Positions 35,251 to 47,433 of a DNA stretch of 64,000 bases are shown in pieces. A model generated the notes under the pieces. That model ran no database searches and was not told the origin of the DNA. It was given only the letters and a program-made list of their open reading frames with translations. The position numbers and the translations under genes are program-made. The first letter of the stretch is position 1, and each line of letters begins with the position of its first letter. This stretch comes from Denticeps clupeoides (Eukaryota > Chordata > Actinopteri > Clupeiformes > Denticipitidae), in the NCBI RefSeq assembly GCF_900700375.1, contig NC_041713.1, positions 20,115,464 to 20,179,463 on the forward strand, given 5' to 3'.

Positions 35251-35439
35251 ATGGTCCTGTTTTTTTCTGAAAAATTAGCATGTCACAGCTATGAGCAAAA
35301 AAATAAATAAATTTGCAGTCTTGTGAGTCTGGCTGCAATAGTGTCTGTGATAGGACTGAAACGGGTTTATCGTATGACTCCTCACTCCTCTTCATCCTCC
35401 ACATGATTAGGTGTAGGTCACATCAAACACAACAATGGA

Positions 35440-35715
35440 CTTCCCTTGCACTGCTGCACCGATGATATTCAGTTCCACCAAATCCATCACCGCGGCTACC
35501 ACACCACTCTGACCAGATACAAAATTGAAATCAAATCATGGATGCAAGCAAACCACCCCAAGCTCATCTCTGATAAAACGGACATGCTGATCACTGGCCT
35601 GAATTCACTCACTAAAAACACCCATAACTTCTCCATCCTCTCCTCCCTTCATATCCAGAATCTTGGAGTCAGCTTTGACAACCACCACACTTTTGAACCC
35701 CATGTATTAAGATAA
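35440..35715 (+). mobile_element. LINE reverse-transcriptase fragment
   Basis: Plus-strand ORF of 89 residues with DDIQFHQ (from the YADDTQ active-site block), IEIKSWMQANHPKLISDKTD and HIQNLGVSFDNHHTFEPH. This order and spacing is that of Jockey-superfamily LINEs of fish. It is truncated at both sides. Confidence 0.75.
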
Positions 35716-36164
35716 GAGATGACAAGAATATCCTTTATTAATCCCAGAAGTGGGAAATTTACATGATCGCGACAGAAACTGGACAGTAAGATAAGAGCAG
35801 TATAAAATAATAGCATAGACAATATGCCGATTGTATAATATAAAAAGTTCAACATACAAATAATCTGGGGAAAAAAATAGTTGATGTGAGTTTTAAAAAT
35901 ATTAGTATATACATAAAAATGTATTTGTTTTACTTGCCTGGCTTTATTTTCACCCTATAACGTGTCTTAGATAGATAAAATGTGTTATTATTATTTTCTT
36001 AAATTAAACACTATAGATTTTTTTTAAATATAGTTTAAATCATTCAATTCTTCAGATTGAAGGTTGACATTTTCTCTCCATGACGGTAGAAACTGCCACT
36101 GTAAACATCTACATCTACTGCACACTCAAAAAGAAATAATAATAATTGAATAATATATACATAC

Positions 36165-36184
36165 ATACACACACACACACACAC
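36165..36184. repeat. (AC)n microsatellite
   Basis: About nine AC repeats, preceded by ATAC repeats. Confidence 0.85.
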
Positions 36185-36259
36185 ATAAAATATATATTTG
36201 TAAGACTTTACATTGCAGTTAAGAGAAGTGGAGATGTGTGTGTACTGGATGTGTGTGTT

Positions 36260-36690
36260 TGTGTGGTCAGCTGTTGTAGAGCCTGACAGCGGTTGGCAGG
36301 AAAGACCTTCTGAATCTCTCCGTCCCACATCGTGGGTGTCGCGGCCTGCCTCTGAAGGAGCTGCTCAGTCCTGTCAGGGTCTCCTGCATGGGGTGGGAGA
36401 TGTTGTCCAGCAGGGATGACAGCTTAGCCACCATCCTCCTGTCACTCACCACCTCCACTGGGTCCAGAGGGCATCCTAGAACAGAACTGGCCCTCCAGAT
36501 CAGCCTGTTCAGTCTCTTCCTGTCCCCAGCAGACCACACCGTAAAAGATGGCTGAGGCCACCACAGAGTCATAAAAGAGTCTTCAATAGTGGGCCCTTCA
36601 CCCCAAAAGACTGGAGCCTCCACAGCAGGTACAGCCTGCTCTGCCCTTTCCTGTAGAGGACCTCAGAGTCCAGTCCAGTTTATTGTTCAG
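36260..36690 (-). mobile_element. LINE 3' ORF fragment
   Basis: Minus-strand ORF with RKRLNRLIWRASSVLGCPLD, ISHPMQETLTGLSSSFRGRP and the closing ERFRRSFLPTAVRLYNS, the C-terminal hallmark of a large class of fish LINEs. The reading frame breaks after about 118 residues; the upstream part (LYRKGQSRLYLLWRLQS-like, 36620-36660) lies in another frame. Confidence 0.75.
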
Positions 36691-37129
36691 ATGAACACCA
36701 AGGTGAATATCACGATGTGTTGCTGTATCAATATTTTCTAATGCCCCTATTGAATAATACTAAACAACGCAGTGTAATATAAACTTTTTTAAAGCTTATA
36801 CTACAATAGAAAATTTGAGGTACACAAAAAGCACAGCAATGAATGACATTCACCTTGTTACAATCTTCGTCACCACGTCCTTTCACGCCGTCGAGTGGTC
36901 AGAGGTGGCATTGCATTTCAGCCTGACCGACTGACTCACTGCCCTCCACCCGAACCCTACGTGGGGTCGCGGCTTCTGGACCCTTCGCTGGGCCGCTCGC
37001 CTGAGCAAGACAGAGACCAAGAACAGAAGATAATGTGAATATGTTGTTACGGTGCCTTGAGTAAAACGTTTCCCACATTTTGCCATGTTACGACCGCGGT
37101 AAAACAAACTAAAACGTGAATTTTAAATC

Positions 37130-37600
37130 CCTGTCACGTACTTCTATGATGTTTGTCCACGATCTTGCTGAGCAGAAGAGCGGGTCCCTGCTGAGCATCA
37201 ATCCGCAAAGCCAGCGGTGTGCGGACGGAAACCGGCGCGTTGCTGAAGGCTTCGCGCATGCGCGTAGCAGCGCGCCCGCCCGCCCGCACGGGCCTTGTTG
37301 TTGTTATGACTACGCGGGTCGTAAAGCCGCCATGTTCCCTCGCCGCGGCGTTGCGACAGAGACTGGCGGCGCGACGACATGAGAGGGGAGAATAAAAATA
37401 CGGCAGACGCGGAGCACGGCAACAACATCATCACCATTCAAACCACGCTCGGCGACGAGGGTAGGCGCGCTCTCCCGGCGCGGAGCGACACCGGACCCCG
37501 TCCGCCCCGCAGGCGCCCGCTCGGCTCCCCGGGCTCTTTATAACCGCGTTGGTGGCGAGGTTGGCCATTGCGCTAATGTTAGCGCTCAAGCTGCCTAGCC
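37130..37600. promoter_or_regulatory. CpG-rich e4f1 promoter region
   Basis: Sharp rise in CpG (GCGCATGCGCGTAGCAGCGC at about 37254) around the e4f1 start codon at 37379, continuing into intron 1. Confidence 0.65.
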
Positions 37601-40600
37601 TGTGGCTAAACTGCACACTTTATTCTTCCACGATGGAAGCGCGGCGCGGTCGGAAACTTTTGAATGTCACGACGTGATTCGTCGTAAATGAGCGCACTGC
37701 CTGTGGTTTAAAATGAACGCTGTGTGTTTGAGTGTCAGAAAAGCCTGTCGTTTTAAAACTGTCCCCGTGTTTCAGATGAAGATGTGCACAAGTGTGGACG
37801 CTGCCTGGCGGAGTTCTCCGCGCTGGAAGCCTTCATACAACACAAGCTGCAGAGGGGCTGCCAGCGCGGCCACGACGCCCCGACTCAGGTAGCGCAAGAC
37901 GCACAAACGTTATTCGGAAGATGTTGAAATAGTCGTATTGCTTACGTATTGCCCGAATTGGACGATGCAGGCTGCTGCTGATGGATGCAGTTCAGATCCA
38001 CCAGAGATGAGCGAGAGCAACGTGCCGTCGGCCAGTCCCGACAGACCCAAGGCTGCAGGTACCTCCGTGTGATTTAGGCAGATAAATCTCACCTCCCCTG
38101 CAAGCTTGCATTTTTTCTAAAGTGGATTCTGTTGTCATGTCAAGTGATGTGCACGGTTCCTATGGGCATTAAAAACCTGGAAAAGTCATGGAGTTTGAGA
38201 AGAGAATTTTCCAGGCCTTGGAATAAAAAAAGTAAAAGTGAAGTGATTGTCACTTGCTTTTTAACCATCACCCTTGGTGAGCAGTGGGCAGCCATGACAG
38301 GCGCCCGGGGAGCAGTGTGTGGGGACGGTGCTTTGCAAGGGTGATTGTTAAAAGCAGAGGACACATGTTGTGTCACCGTGTGCTGTGCTGCAGTGTTTCA
38401 AAATGACAATCACTTCACTTTCATGAACAGTGAAGTACATAGTTCCCGTGAGACTCCCGTTTTCCACAACTCCAACATTTAAAACTTGCGCAGACCTGTA
38501 GAATCTTTGCTGCCATTAAGTAGTGAACCGCGTCACATGGTGCTGTGATTGTTGCTTCCATAATCCAGCACCTCTGTACCCACGTCTTCTTTTAAAAGTC
38601 ATGTAAATTACAGCTGATGATTTACGCCTGTACATGATTGGGCTGCGCCAACTTGGAGGAAGAAATGCTGTTGTTTAAGTTAAGCTTTTTTGGGCTTTTT
38701 CAGTTTAGTTAAAAAATATTTAGGTAAATTTGAGTTTTTGTGACACCCCCCTACGTTTGCACTGAAATATCAGAGAACATGCGTTCATGAAAATCTGCCT
38801 TAAGAGCAACTGAGAAGTCATGGAATTTTTTTTTTCTAAGAATGTGTAGGAACCCTGGATGTAAAATAATCATCTTCTTCCATCCGTGGTCCTGTTCTGA
38901 TGCTGATGTGACCATTTTATGTGCTTTCTGTGGTTATTGGTCAGTATGGTCACCCTGGCTGGTCTGCAGCCCTATACACAAACTGGTGCACTGTTATGGC
39001 CGATCGATGTATATGATGTCTTTCAGTGCTACCAAGGTCTGCAGGACTCTCATGGTTCCGCTCTCTCCAAATATAGGTGGGAGATGTGGGAGGAGGGTGG
39101 GTACAGCCAAAGTTCCTACTTCTTCAGCCGATGTGGAAGTCCAGACCCCTGACACCACAGACAGTAACAAACTTGTTCTTCTGCGGGTCAATGATGAGGG
39201 GCGTTTCGTTTGCCACGTTTGTGAGAAGACGTTTAAAACGGTAAAGCCCATTTTTCTTATTTGAGAGCGAAGAATTCCCTTATTCTTTCAAATATTTGAG
39301 TACGTTTTCTGTTTTAGACCAACATTCTAAGGACCCACATGTTTACTCACAATGAGAAGAAAGACTTCCAGTGTGAGATGTGCGGGAGTGCCTTCAGGAC
39401 CAAGGGCTCGCTGATTCGCCACAACCGGCGACACACAGGTAATCATGGGTGCTTGCACCGTGGTGTAACATGCCAATTGTTGCCCTCAAGCTGATGCTGA
39501 ACCCCCCCTCTCCTGATGCTGACCTAGATGAACGGCCGTACCGCTGCACCTTGTGTGGCATCTCCTTCAGGGAGTCTGGGGCTCTGACCCGCCACATGAA
39601 GTCCATCACTCCGTGCACTGAAAAGATCCGCTTCAGCCAGTGCAAGGAAATCCTTGTCAGCAAGGATGGAGTGCAGAAAGGTACACGCTGAGCCCCTGAG
39701 AATCTGACCGCAGCCGTTTCAGGGTTTCACTTCATCAGCATATGAAACAGATTTGGGGTGGACAAGCAGAAGATTCTGTGATGTCTTTCAAATTCTAGAG
39801 GAACAGGCCCTGGCCGAGACCACTGAAACGGAGGGACAGACCCTGCCGGTGGTTGCTGTGGTGGACGGTGGTCAAGAGCTTGTCCATGAGCTGCACATCC
39901 AGGTCGTGAATGAGACAGTGACAGGTCAACAGGTCAGGGGAACTTCATGGTATTAATTACTACATGTTTCATGGAACATAGTAAATGTTGTGATGTCGTG
40001 TGTAATTCCAGTGTTGGTGTTACTGATGCTATTGAAGGCCGAAGGATGTTGTTTTGTTTTTTGATGTTGTATTCTCCTGCCCTAACTGAGATCCTCTTGC
40101 CAGGTTGTGGAGTCACAGTCGGAGCCATTATTAGAAGGTGACAGTCTGATCTGCCAGGCAATCATCAACTCTGGCATCACTCTAGAAACACAGTCGGTGA
40201 CTGAACACGCTGAGTCGGATATAAATAAAGAGACCCCTCCGAGCCCGGAGGCTGAGAGCCGTGTGGCTGACATCCAGGTGATGGAAGAGTGTGTGGAGAT
40301 GGAGACCGAAGAGACTGTGGTGAGTTCATACCCCAGATTGCTCAAGCCATTTCCTCATTTAATGAGGTCGAGAAATTAAAGGCAGTTTTTCTGTACAAAT
40401 GGGAAAAAAAGTACAAAATAATCTTTTTTTTTTTTTTTTATGGATTGTGTTTCAACACTATGAAAAGTCATGGAATAAGAAAAGAGAATTTTCTAGGTCT
40501 TGAAAAGATTTGGAATACAGAATCAGCGCATAAAGTTCTGGAAAAGTCATTGAAATTCTGATTGACACATGAAGGTACAACATGAAGTACATTAGTTCCC

Positions 40601-42002
40601 GTAAGACTGCTCGAGAAACATTTTTTTTCTATGTTTCTACGTCTGAGTATATATGCCTGAACGTGATTGAGGCCATTTTACTCTGGCTCAGGCTTGTGCA
40701 AACTTTTCAGGGTTGTCTTAAATTTGTTTAACAATATTTAGGTAAATCTGACTCTCTGTGAATTATTATTATTATTCATTTTTTAAATAAATTTGCAAAA
40801 GTTTCAGAGAACATATGGTCATGAAAATTGGCCTTCGAGAGAAGCTTTAGTAAGAACCTGTTTGTTTTTTGTCTATGGTTTTGTCTATTAAAATGACTAA
40901 TATAATTGTCTCTACCCTCATTACTGCGATTTTAATTTATATTACTGAAGGAGTTGTCTGAAAATGAGGGGGAAACTGCTCCGGTAAAGGTATACAAATG
41001 CCCTCACTGCAACAGAGTCTTCAAGGCACTGAATTACCTTCGATTCCATGTCAAAGGTCACCTTGGTAAGATGTGCAGTTTTTTTTTTTTTTTTTTTTTT
41101 TTTTTCTCCCCCTCAACTTCCACTTGATTAACTTGTTTATTTGAATCTTTTTAATGTCTCTCTCTTTGTGCAGGTTTTAAGCCATTCAAGTGCATTGTGT
41201 GTCAGAAGGAGTTTCTGACTGGTTACCTTTTAAAGAAACACATGGAGGTCCACCTGAGTGAGAGGCGCTATAAGTGCGGCGAGTGTGGCAAGCTGTACAA
41301 GACCATTGGCCATGTACGTGAGCACATGAGGGTCCACTCTGACGAGCGGCCATACCATTGTGGGTATTGTGAGAAGTGCTACAAGACCAAGGTGTGTGAT
41401 CCATGTCTAGTAGGCCATCGGTTTTAAACTCTAATCATCTGCCTAAAAACTTTCTTTGAAAGCTAGAGTTTAATGGTTATTTGATCAGCTGAATACATCC
41501 CACTGTCATATTTTATTTGATGCCTACAATTTGTTTATTTGTTCTTTGCCTCAATAGCCACCTACAGTATTGTATGGTAATAGATGATTTTAGATGTGTA
41601 CATATCACATTTGTCTTGCTTCTTTAGAACGCGCTGCAGGTTCATCAGCGCACACATGTCCAGGAAAAGCCTTATGTGTGTCCCCACTGCTCTCGAGCCT
41701 TCAGGGAGAAAGGGTCACTGGTGCGTCACATCCGGCACCACACTGGAGAGAAGCCATTTAAGTGTCCTAAGTGCAGTCGTGGCTTTGCAGAACATGGCAC
41801 ACTCAACCGCCATCTGCGGGCCAAAGGTAGGCCTGTAACAAGCGACTACAATTAGTCACATGAGTTTACGTCATTAGGGAGCCGTGACCGTTAAAATAAA
41901 AAATGTTAATATATATAATACACACACACATATTTTCTATATCTTATATATCATTTTATCAGAGTGCTTTTATAGTGCTTTATTTTTAACAGTTGCTGTT
42001 TG

Positions 42003-42035
<33 letters not shown>

Positions 42036-43078
42036 CAGGGGGCTGCTATGGAGGCCAGAAGGACCCTGAGCAGGCAGTGCCTTCGAAAGATGATCACATG
42101 TCTGCGGAGAGCATTGCTGTCATCACTGAAGACCCCCACGCTGTGCTGGTGGAGTTCTCCTCCGTAGTGGCAGACACCCAGGAGTACATCATTGGGGTGA
42201 GGTCCTCTTTGCCTTGGATGCAGCCCGGGCGGTTTTAATCTATATCTGCTCATTCCCAGTTGACCTCATTATCCTGAAGTTCCAAAAACAGTATAGATAC
42301 CCAGAGGTTATTTTTGGTTGAGATCAATTGATGGCCAGTGAGAGCAGGTCTGTCTGATTCAGTGCTTCATTACTTAAATATTAGAGATAGACTATAAAGA
42401 CAAGTTAGCCATAACAGAAGTTGGAAGAATAGCCCTTTTGAAAATCAGTCAAGACCCCAATGAACCCACCGTTTTTCTTTGTCTGAATGCTTTCTTCATA
42501 TTGAATTAGGGTATTATTGTCTCTTCAGGCGTCCACTGAGGAAGCGGTGCAGGCAGATGAAGTGGCACTGATCCAGAATACCCAGGGGCAGGACAACATG
42601 GTAACTTACAAAAATTAAATTGTTTGCATGGTTGAAACTGATCAGTCACTTTTAACATTAGGCTTTTATGTCAAACTGATGTCAAATCAGTTTTTCCTCT
42701 GAAGTATTTCCTGTGGTCCATGTACAGATGGGTGGCCACATAATGCAGGTGGTGCAGCAACTTGTGAGTCAGTCCCAGCAGCAGGGTGGCAGTGGGAGAC
42801 ACATCATTGTGCGCAACGTCTCACCAGCTGAGGCCACCGGCGCTGCAACAGCCACTATATCAGACTGTGGGGACACCATCACCATAGCCACACCAGAGAG
42901 CCTGACTGAGCAGGTGGCCTTGACCCTGGCCTCTGCTATTGGCGATGCAACCATCCTAACTGAGAGAGCAGACTCCACGGTCACGATGGTGACGGCCACT
43001 GACGCGTCAGAGCCCGAGGAGGAGTTTGTCATTACAACTGTTCCAGATGAGGTGGAGGTGCAGACGGTGGTGGTGTGA
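37379..43078 (+). CDS. e4f1: E4F transcription factor 1 (C2H2 zinc-finger protein, 14 exons)
   Basis: Exons: 37379-37460, 37776-37888, 37971-38058, 39077-39240, 39318-39438, 39528-39680, 39799-39932, 40104-40319, 40951-41065, 41174-41391, 41628-41826, 42039-42196, 42529-42600, 42728-43078. All phases agree, giving 727 residues (human 784). An N-terminal finger-like HKCGRCLAEFSALEAFIQHK comes first. Two or three C2H2 fingers follow (FVCHVCEKTFKT, FQCEMCGSAFRTKGSLIRH, YRCTLCGISFRESGALTRH), then an acidic region (ETEETV), then about six fingers from YKCPHCNRVFKALNYLRFH to FKCPKCSRGFAEHGTLNRH, and a Q/T/V-rich tail ending EVQTVVV. Family role: DNA-binding regulator of cell-cycle, p53 and mitochondrial/metabolic genes, also reported with ubiquitin-ligase activity. 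Exons 10 and 12 sit just after long T runs. Confidence 0.95.
38180..38415. repeat. SINE family B arranged as a hairpin, in e4f1 intron 3
   Basis: A reversed SINE-B body (CCATCACCCTTGGTGAGCAG at 38266) runs into a forward SINE-B end (GTGATTGTTAAAAGCAGAGG, near 38341) at GTGCTTTGCAAGGGTGATTG. The flanks GTGAAGTGATTGTCACTT and GACAATCACTTCACTTTC are also inverted. Confidence 0.65.
38400..38865 (+). repeat. Dispersed repeat, copy 1, in e4f1 intron 3
   Basis: Shares in order CATAGTTCCCGTGAGACT, AAATATTTAGGTAAATTTGA and CAGAGAACATGCGTTCATGA with a second copy at about 40575-40870. The flank TGGAAAAGTCATGGAGTTTG at 38179 also matches. Direct orientation. Confidence 0.6.
40445..40870 (+). repeat. 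Dispersed repeat, copy 2, in e4f1 intron 8
   Basis: Partner of the copy at 38400: CATTAGTTCCCGTAAGACTG, CAATATTTAGGTAAATCTGA, CAGAGAACATATGGTCATGA, and the flank ATGAAAAGTCATGGAATAAG. Family unknown to me. Confidence 0.6.
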
Positions 43079-43495
43079 TGGCTGCAGAACCGACAGGCTG
43101 TGCTTTGTTAAACCGAACAATGTCTGTTTTCCAAAACTGCTTTTATTTTCTGTTTTTCAATGCAAGTCTCAGATTTTAATGTGCTGCTCTTTTCACAAGA
43201 TAGGAAATCATTTGTTTTGAAGCTTCATTTTCATCTCAATTAGGAACATTTCAACGTGAGGCTTAAAACTGCTGTCCATGACATTTTACCCCTCGGTTTA
43301 TAAGCCCGATGGAATATCATGTCCTGTTAGCAGCACTCCTGTCATGATGTAGCTCCTCTTGGACAACTGTGCATACAAAGTGTCTGCATGGACCCCTGTC
43401 CTATGTTTAAAGACTTGTATTCACTGGGCATGGATTGTCCCTTAAAGAACTTCTTTGCACTGCATGATTATCTTTAATAGTCAGTACTGCTTATT

Positions 43496-43501
43496 AATAA
43501 A
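43496..43501 (+). terminator. Polyadenylation signal of e4f1
   Basis: AATAAA in TTATTAATAAAATCAG, about 420 nt after the e4f1 stop. A further AATAAA lies at about 44264. Confidence 0.55.
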
Positions 43502-44364
43502 ATCAGACTTGCTTGGCTTGCATGTCTGAGCAAAATGTTTTCTTTGACCTGTGCCCAGCTGAATATTAAATTTCCAGTGCTTCCATGTTGTCATTTTTTT
43601 GGACCCCTCAAAAATAACTAAGTTATTGGAAAGTGTTTTAAAAGCTAAAAAATTAATTCATGTTTTAAAAATTGATATGTGTCTGATATGATCTTTGTTT
43701 TTGAGTTACTGTTCTGATTGTTTGGCAGCTATGCAGTCCCATGCACATCAAACTGACTTCCTTTAATCAGAATTATCTTACCCCCCCTCGGTAATTTGAG
43801 CTACATTAGCTCTCCTGTTGGATCAGACAGCACTGGCCAGCCTGTACTCCCCACTTTCAACATTAGTCCCAGACCTTGGCAGGCACTTGTCTGGCCTTTT
43901 TTTTTTAAGATGCACCCTTAATTTAGACCCCTGATTCAACCTCTATGGCTATAACAATCTCTATTGGATAAGAGAAAGAACTAGTCTGTGCAGGGGAGGT
44001 TGGAGAGCCCTGAAAACAAATGGCTTATGTTTCAGCCTGCTTGAAGTTCATTCTAACATAGTCCATTGGGACATGTCATATTCTTAACTTGATTCGTTAC
44101 AGATTCATTATTTATTTAGGTCATGTAGAGCCCTTTCAGATAATACCTTAAATGAATCCAGTTGCCTTTGTTCAAATGGTCATGAGTTGTGGAACCGTCT
44201 GTGTTATTCATATTTTTGTTATTCGTATAATCTTTATATCTATCTGTATATAAAACAGTTTTTAATAAAGTTATTGCATATAAAGGGAGTTTTGCATTTT
44301 GTTCTGTGGAGTGTGTCTGTTAAAATATACTATAATAGCAAGCATTGGCTTGCACATGTTTATG

Positions 44365-44575
44365 AAAAAGTGAAGTGATTGCCAATGTCAAACACAGCAC
44401 AGCACACGATGACACAACGAAATGTGTCCTCTGTATTTAACCATCACCCTTGGTGAGCAGTGGACAGGCGCCCAGGGAGCAGTGTGTGGGGACGGTGCTT
44501 TGCTCAGTGGCAGCTCGAGATTGAAACCGGCAACCTTCTGATTTTGCGTCCGCTTCCTTACCCGCTAGGCCGTGG
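44365..44575 (-). repeat. SINE family B
   Basis: Minus orientation with CACAGCACAGCACACGATGA tail end, CCATCACCCTTGGTGAGCAG body and TTACCCGCTAGGCC head. Confidence 0.8.
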
Positions 44576-44579
44576 CAAA

Positions 44580-45025
44580 AGCTAAAAATTAATTAACCAA
44601 AGCCCCCCCCCCCTGCAGATGTTTGTTTGCTTTTGGGGTGCACAGCATGGTTTGGGGCTGCTTCTGTGGTGCTCACTGTGGATTCTGGAACTGTTGGCAG
44701 CCCGCAGGGTGAAGATCCAGTATGCTCTTCATATGGCAGCTCAGGCTGTCCAGCTCTCACTGGTGTTCCCCCACAGCGATCCGGAGGTGAAGTGTACAGA
44801 GAATCAATCTTGTTGATGCCGGGAGGTTTGCTGTGTCCTATATTCGCTCTGGTGACACCGTCTGGTAACACTGCCCACATTCCGAATTTTAAGAAGGGCT
44901 ACAAAGCGACACACAGGCTAGGACGTTCCAGTCATTCTGGAAACTGCAAAGACTGTTCCTTACTCACTTCACTTGTCTTTCAGTTCGGTGACACGATCTG
45001 ACACGATCCTTCCAGTGTCCCTTCC
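44580..45025. other. Spacer, unrecognised overlapping ORFs
   Basis: Overlapping ORFs exist on both strands (44593-44880 minus, 44627-45001 plus) but neither resembles a family I know, and no splice context supports them. Confidence 0.3.
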
Positions 45026-45029
45026 ATCT

Positions 45030-45195
45030 TACATTTACAGCATTTATCAGACGCACATATCCAGAGCGACTTACAATCAGTAGTTACAGGGACAGTCCCC
45101 CCCTGGAGACACTTAGGGTTAAGTGTCTTGCTCAGGCACACAATGGTAGTCAGAGGGATTTGAATCTGGGTCTTCTGGTTCATAGACCAGTGCTT
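45030..45195 (-). repeat. SINE family A
   Basis: Minus orientation: CATTTACAGCATTTATCAGA tail, GGGACAGTCC core, ATTTGAATCTGGGTCTTCTG head. Confidence 0.85.
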
Positions 45196-46004
45196 CCACT
45201 CACCTCTGTCCATGTAAAGAACACAGAGAATCGGCTCTGACATCGCCGATATCTGTACGCTTTCTCGAGCTGACCCAGTTGATCCACCAGTGTGATACAC
45301 AGATCTCCCCGAGGCCACCAGAAAGGTCGGTCTTATTGGTGACAGGATGACAACTAGGGCAACTACTACTGCGAGCTCCTGTTTTTATGTGCCATGATCT
45401 ACATGCACTTCTTCCCACGTTTACAAGCGGGCATATTCTGAAAGATACAGTGAACGTACAGTCGTGTGCCACCGCTAAGTGTGTGTGTGCATGTGCGTAT
45501 TACACTTCCGTGTGACTGTTCCCAACCAGTATTTTTCTTAATTAATTTAATTTCTCAAAATACTAATTAATTAATTATACCAGGTATAGTGTGGGTCAAA
45601 AGTAAAAACTGCATCAGTTTGCGGTGCACCTTGGGGCGTGAAGGCCTCCACCGCAGGACACATCCTGTCCCTGAAATCGTCCTCTCTTTCTTTCCTGTCT
45701 CACCTTTCTGTCGAGTGGCTCTTTTTGAAGGGACGCGTGAGCAAAAAAGGTGACAGCAACACCCGATATGCGGCAGAATAAATCACAGTCACCGTACTGT
45801 AGTAAAGTTGGAGTGTTTCTGTGGCACTTTACATATCACACCAGGTCTCTCCAACCTTGTCAGGAACATAAGTCTCCTTGTCCCACTGTTGCGCAGCCAC
45901 GTATGGGTGCAGTGCTCGGCAGCCCGGTGACGAGTCAGACTGTTTCTGGGTCAGTCTTCAGCCCCTTAGAGAGACCCTGATCCAGATGAAGAAAGCGAGG
46001 AGGG

Positions 46005-46005
46005 T

Positions 46006-46032
<27 letters not shown>
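46005..46032. repeat. (AG)n microsatellite upstream of grid2ip
   Basis: About 13 AG dinucleotides, roughly 450 bp upstream of the grid2ip start codon. Confidence 0.9.
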
Positions 46033-46037
<5 letters not shown>

Positions 46038-46484
46038 AGGGGAGGTATTTATAGAAAAATGGGGCTCCACAGCACCTTTCCTGCAGAAAGGCTCGTTAAA
46101 GGCCCCCAGTTTGAGTGTCCCAGTTTTAGTCCTCCTCATCGCTGCTGAGTGTGACAAGGGCCGGGCCGGATCGGCGCGTTGCGGAGATGCATGTCCGGAT
46201 GGCACCCTCCTGCTCGGCCCCCACCCTGTGATCGCCTGTCCCCGGCAGAGAAGCGATGGGGATGCGTCGGTCTGACGTTTGTGCAGGTGCACCCGGGGCC
46301 CATCCAGGTGCCGGGTTCGGGGTGCTGTGGTGAGTCTGCTGCGACTGGCTGGCAGTGGAGGAACTTTTGTTTTTTTTTTTTCCTTCCCTGACCCGACGAG
46401 GACGGAGGAAGACAGCCGGACCGGTTGTCTCCTCTTCCTCGGGCCCGAGACACCGGCACACTGAGGCGATCGCTGAGTCTCAAC

Positions 46485-47386
46485 ATGCGGAGGTTCCTGC
46501 GGAGCCAGAAGGGGCGCTTCTCCCTGCGCCAGACCAGGTCCGGCTCCACCCGTGGGTCCCGCAGTGCATCCAAAGATTTCTGTAAGTCACTTTCACCTCG
46601 TCTGAGCTGATTTCTCTACTAGCTGGCATGTTGCGGTGATGGTGGTGCACTCTTTTTGAGGAGGAACCATCAGAACCCAGATAAATTGCAGGAGCATGAC
46701 CTTGGAGATCCAACAATCAGTTTTCATTTCCATTTATGGCATTTAGCAGACAGTTAAAAGTTTTTTTTTTTTTTAGTGCCATTGGTTGTCTGTTTAAATG
46801 CTTTCTGGTTTGCCTGTTTATTTTGTAACTGTTGCTGCGCCGTACCAAGAGTGGGCTCAGTGCGAAATGGAGAAAACGAGGGGCAGGAGCTGTCAGAACT
46901 GTTGCAAATAGTAGATGTGTGTTCAGGCGGTGTGATGGAGCTTTGGGTTTTATGAATGGGTTTTAAAAAAAAGACACTGCAGCGCCATTTCCATTTTATT
47001 CCCTATTGATGGGTTTAGGCTTTGTGTAAACTACAATGTGTTCAGTAATCTACAGTAAAATTAATTTTTGTCACGATTTGGTTAAGCTGATCATCTAATC
47101 AGCAGCTCATCGTGTTGAAGAAGGTAGTTCGACTAATAATGGACATGGAATGGCTACCATGGAATTTTTTCCAGGACTCTATGTACTGTCGATCCTTGTC
47201 TACCCTTTACTGTTTTTGTATATCTGTAAATATGTGTTTTTAATTTTGTAATATTACCATGAATTTCTAAATATTCTTCTTACATGTTTTTAGATTAATG
47301 GGAAACCATTTGTTAGACATTGACTGTTAAGGCTTTAAGGTCCTACTTAAATAGATTTTTCTGTCCTGCTCTGGTCTCTTAAGGTA

Positions 47387-47433
<47 letters not shown>

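Noticed and set aside
44593-45001. Overlapping 95- and 124-codon ORFs
   Set aside because: No conserved motif, no splice partners, next to SINEs.
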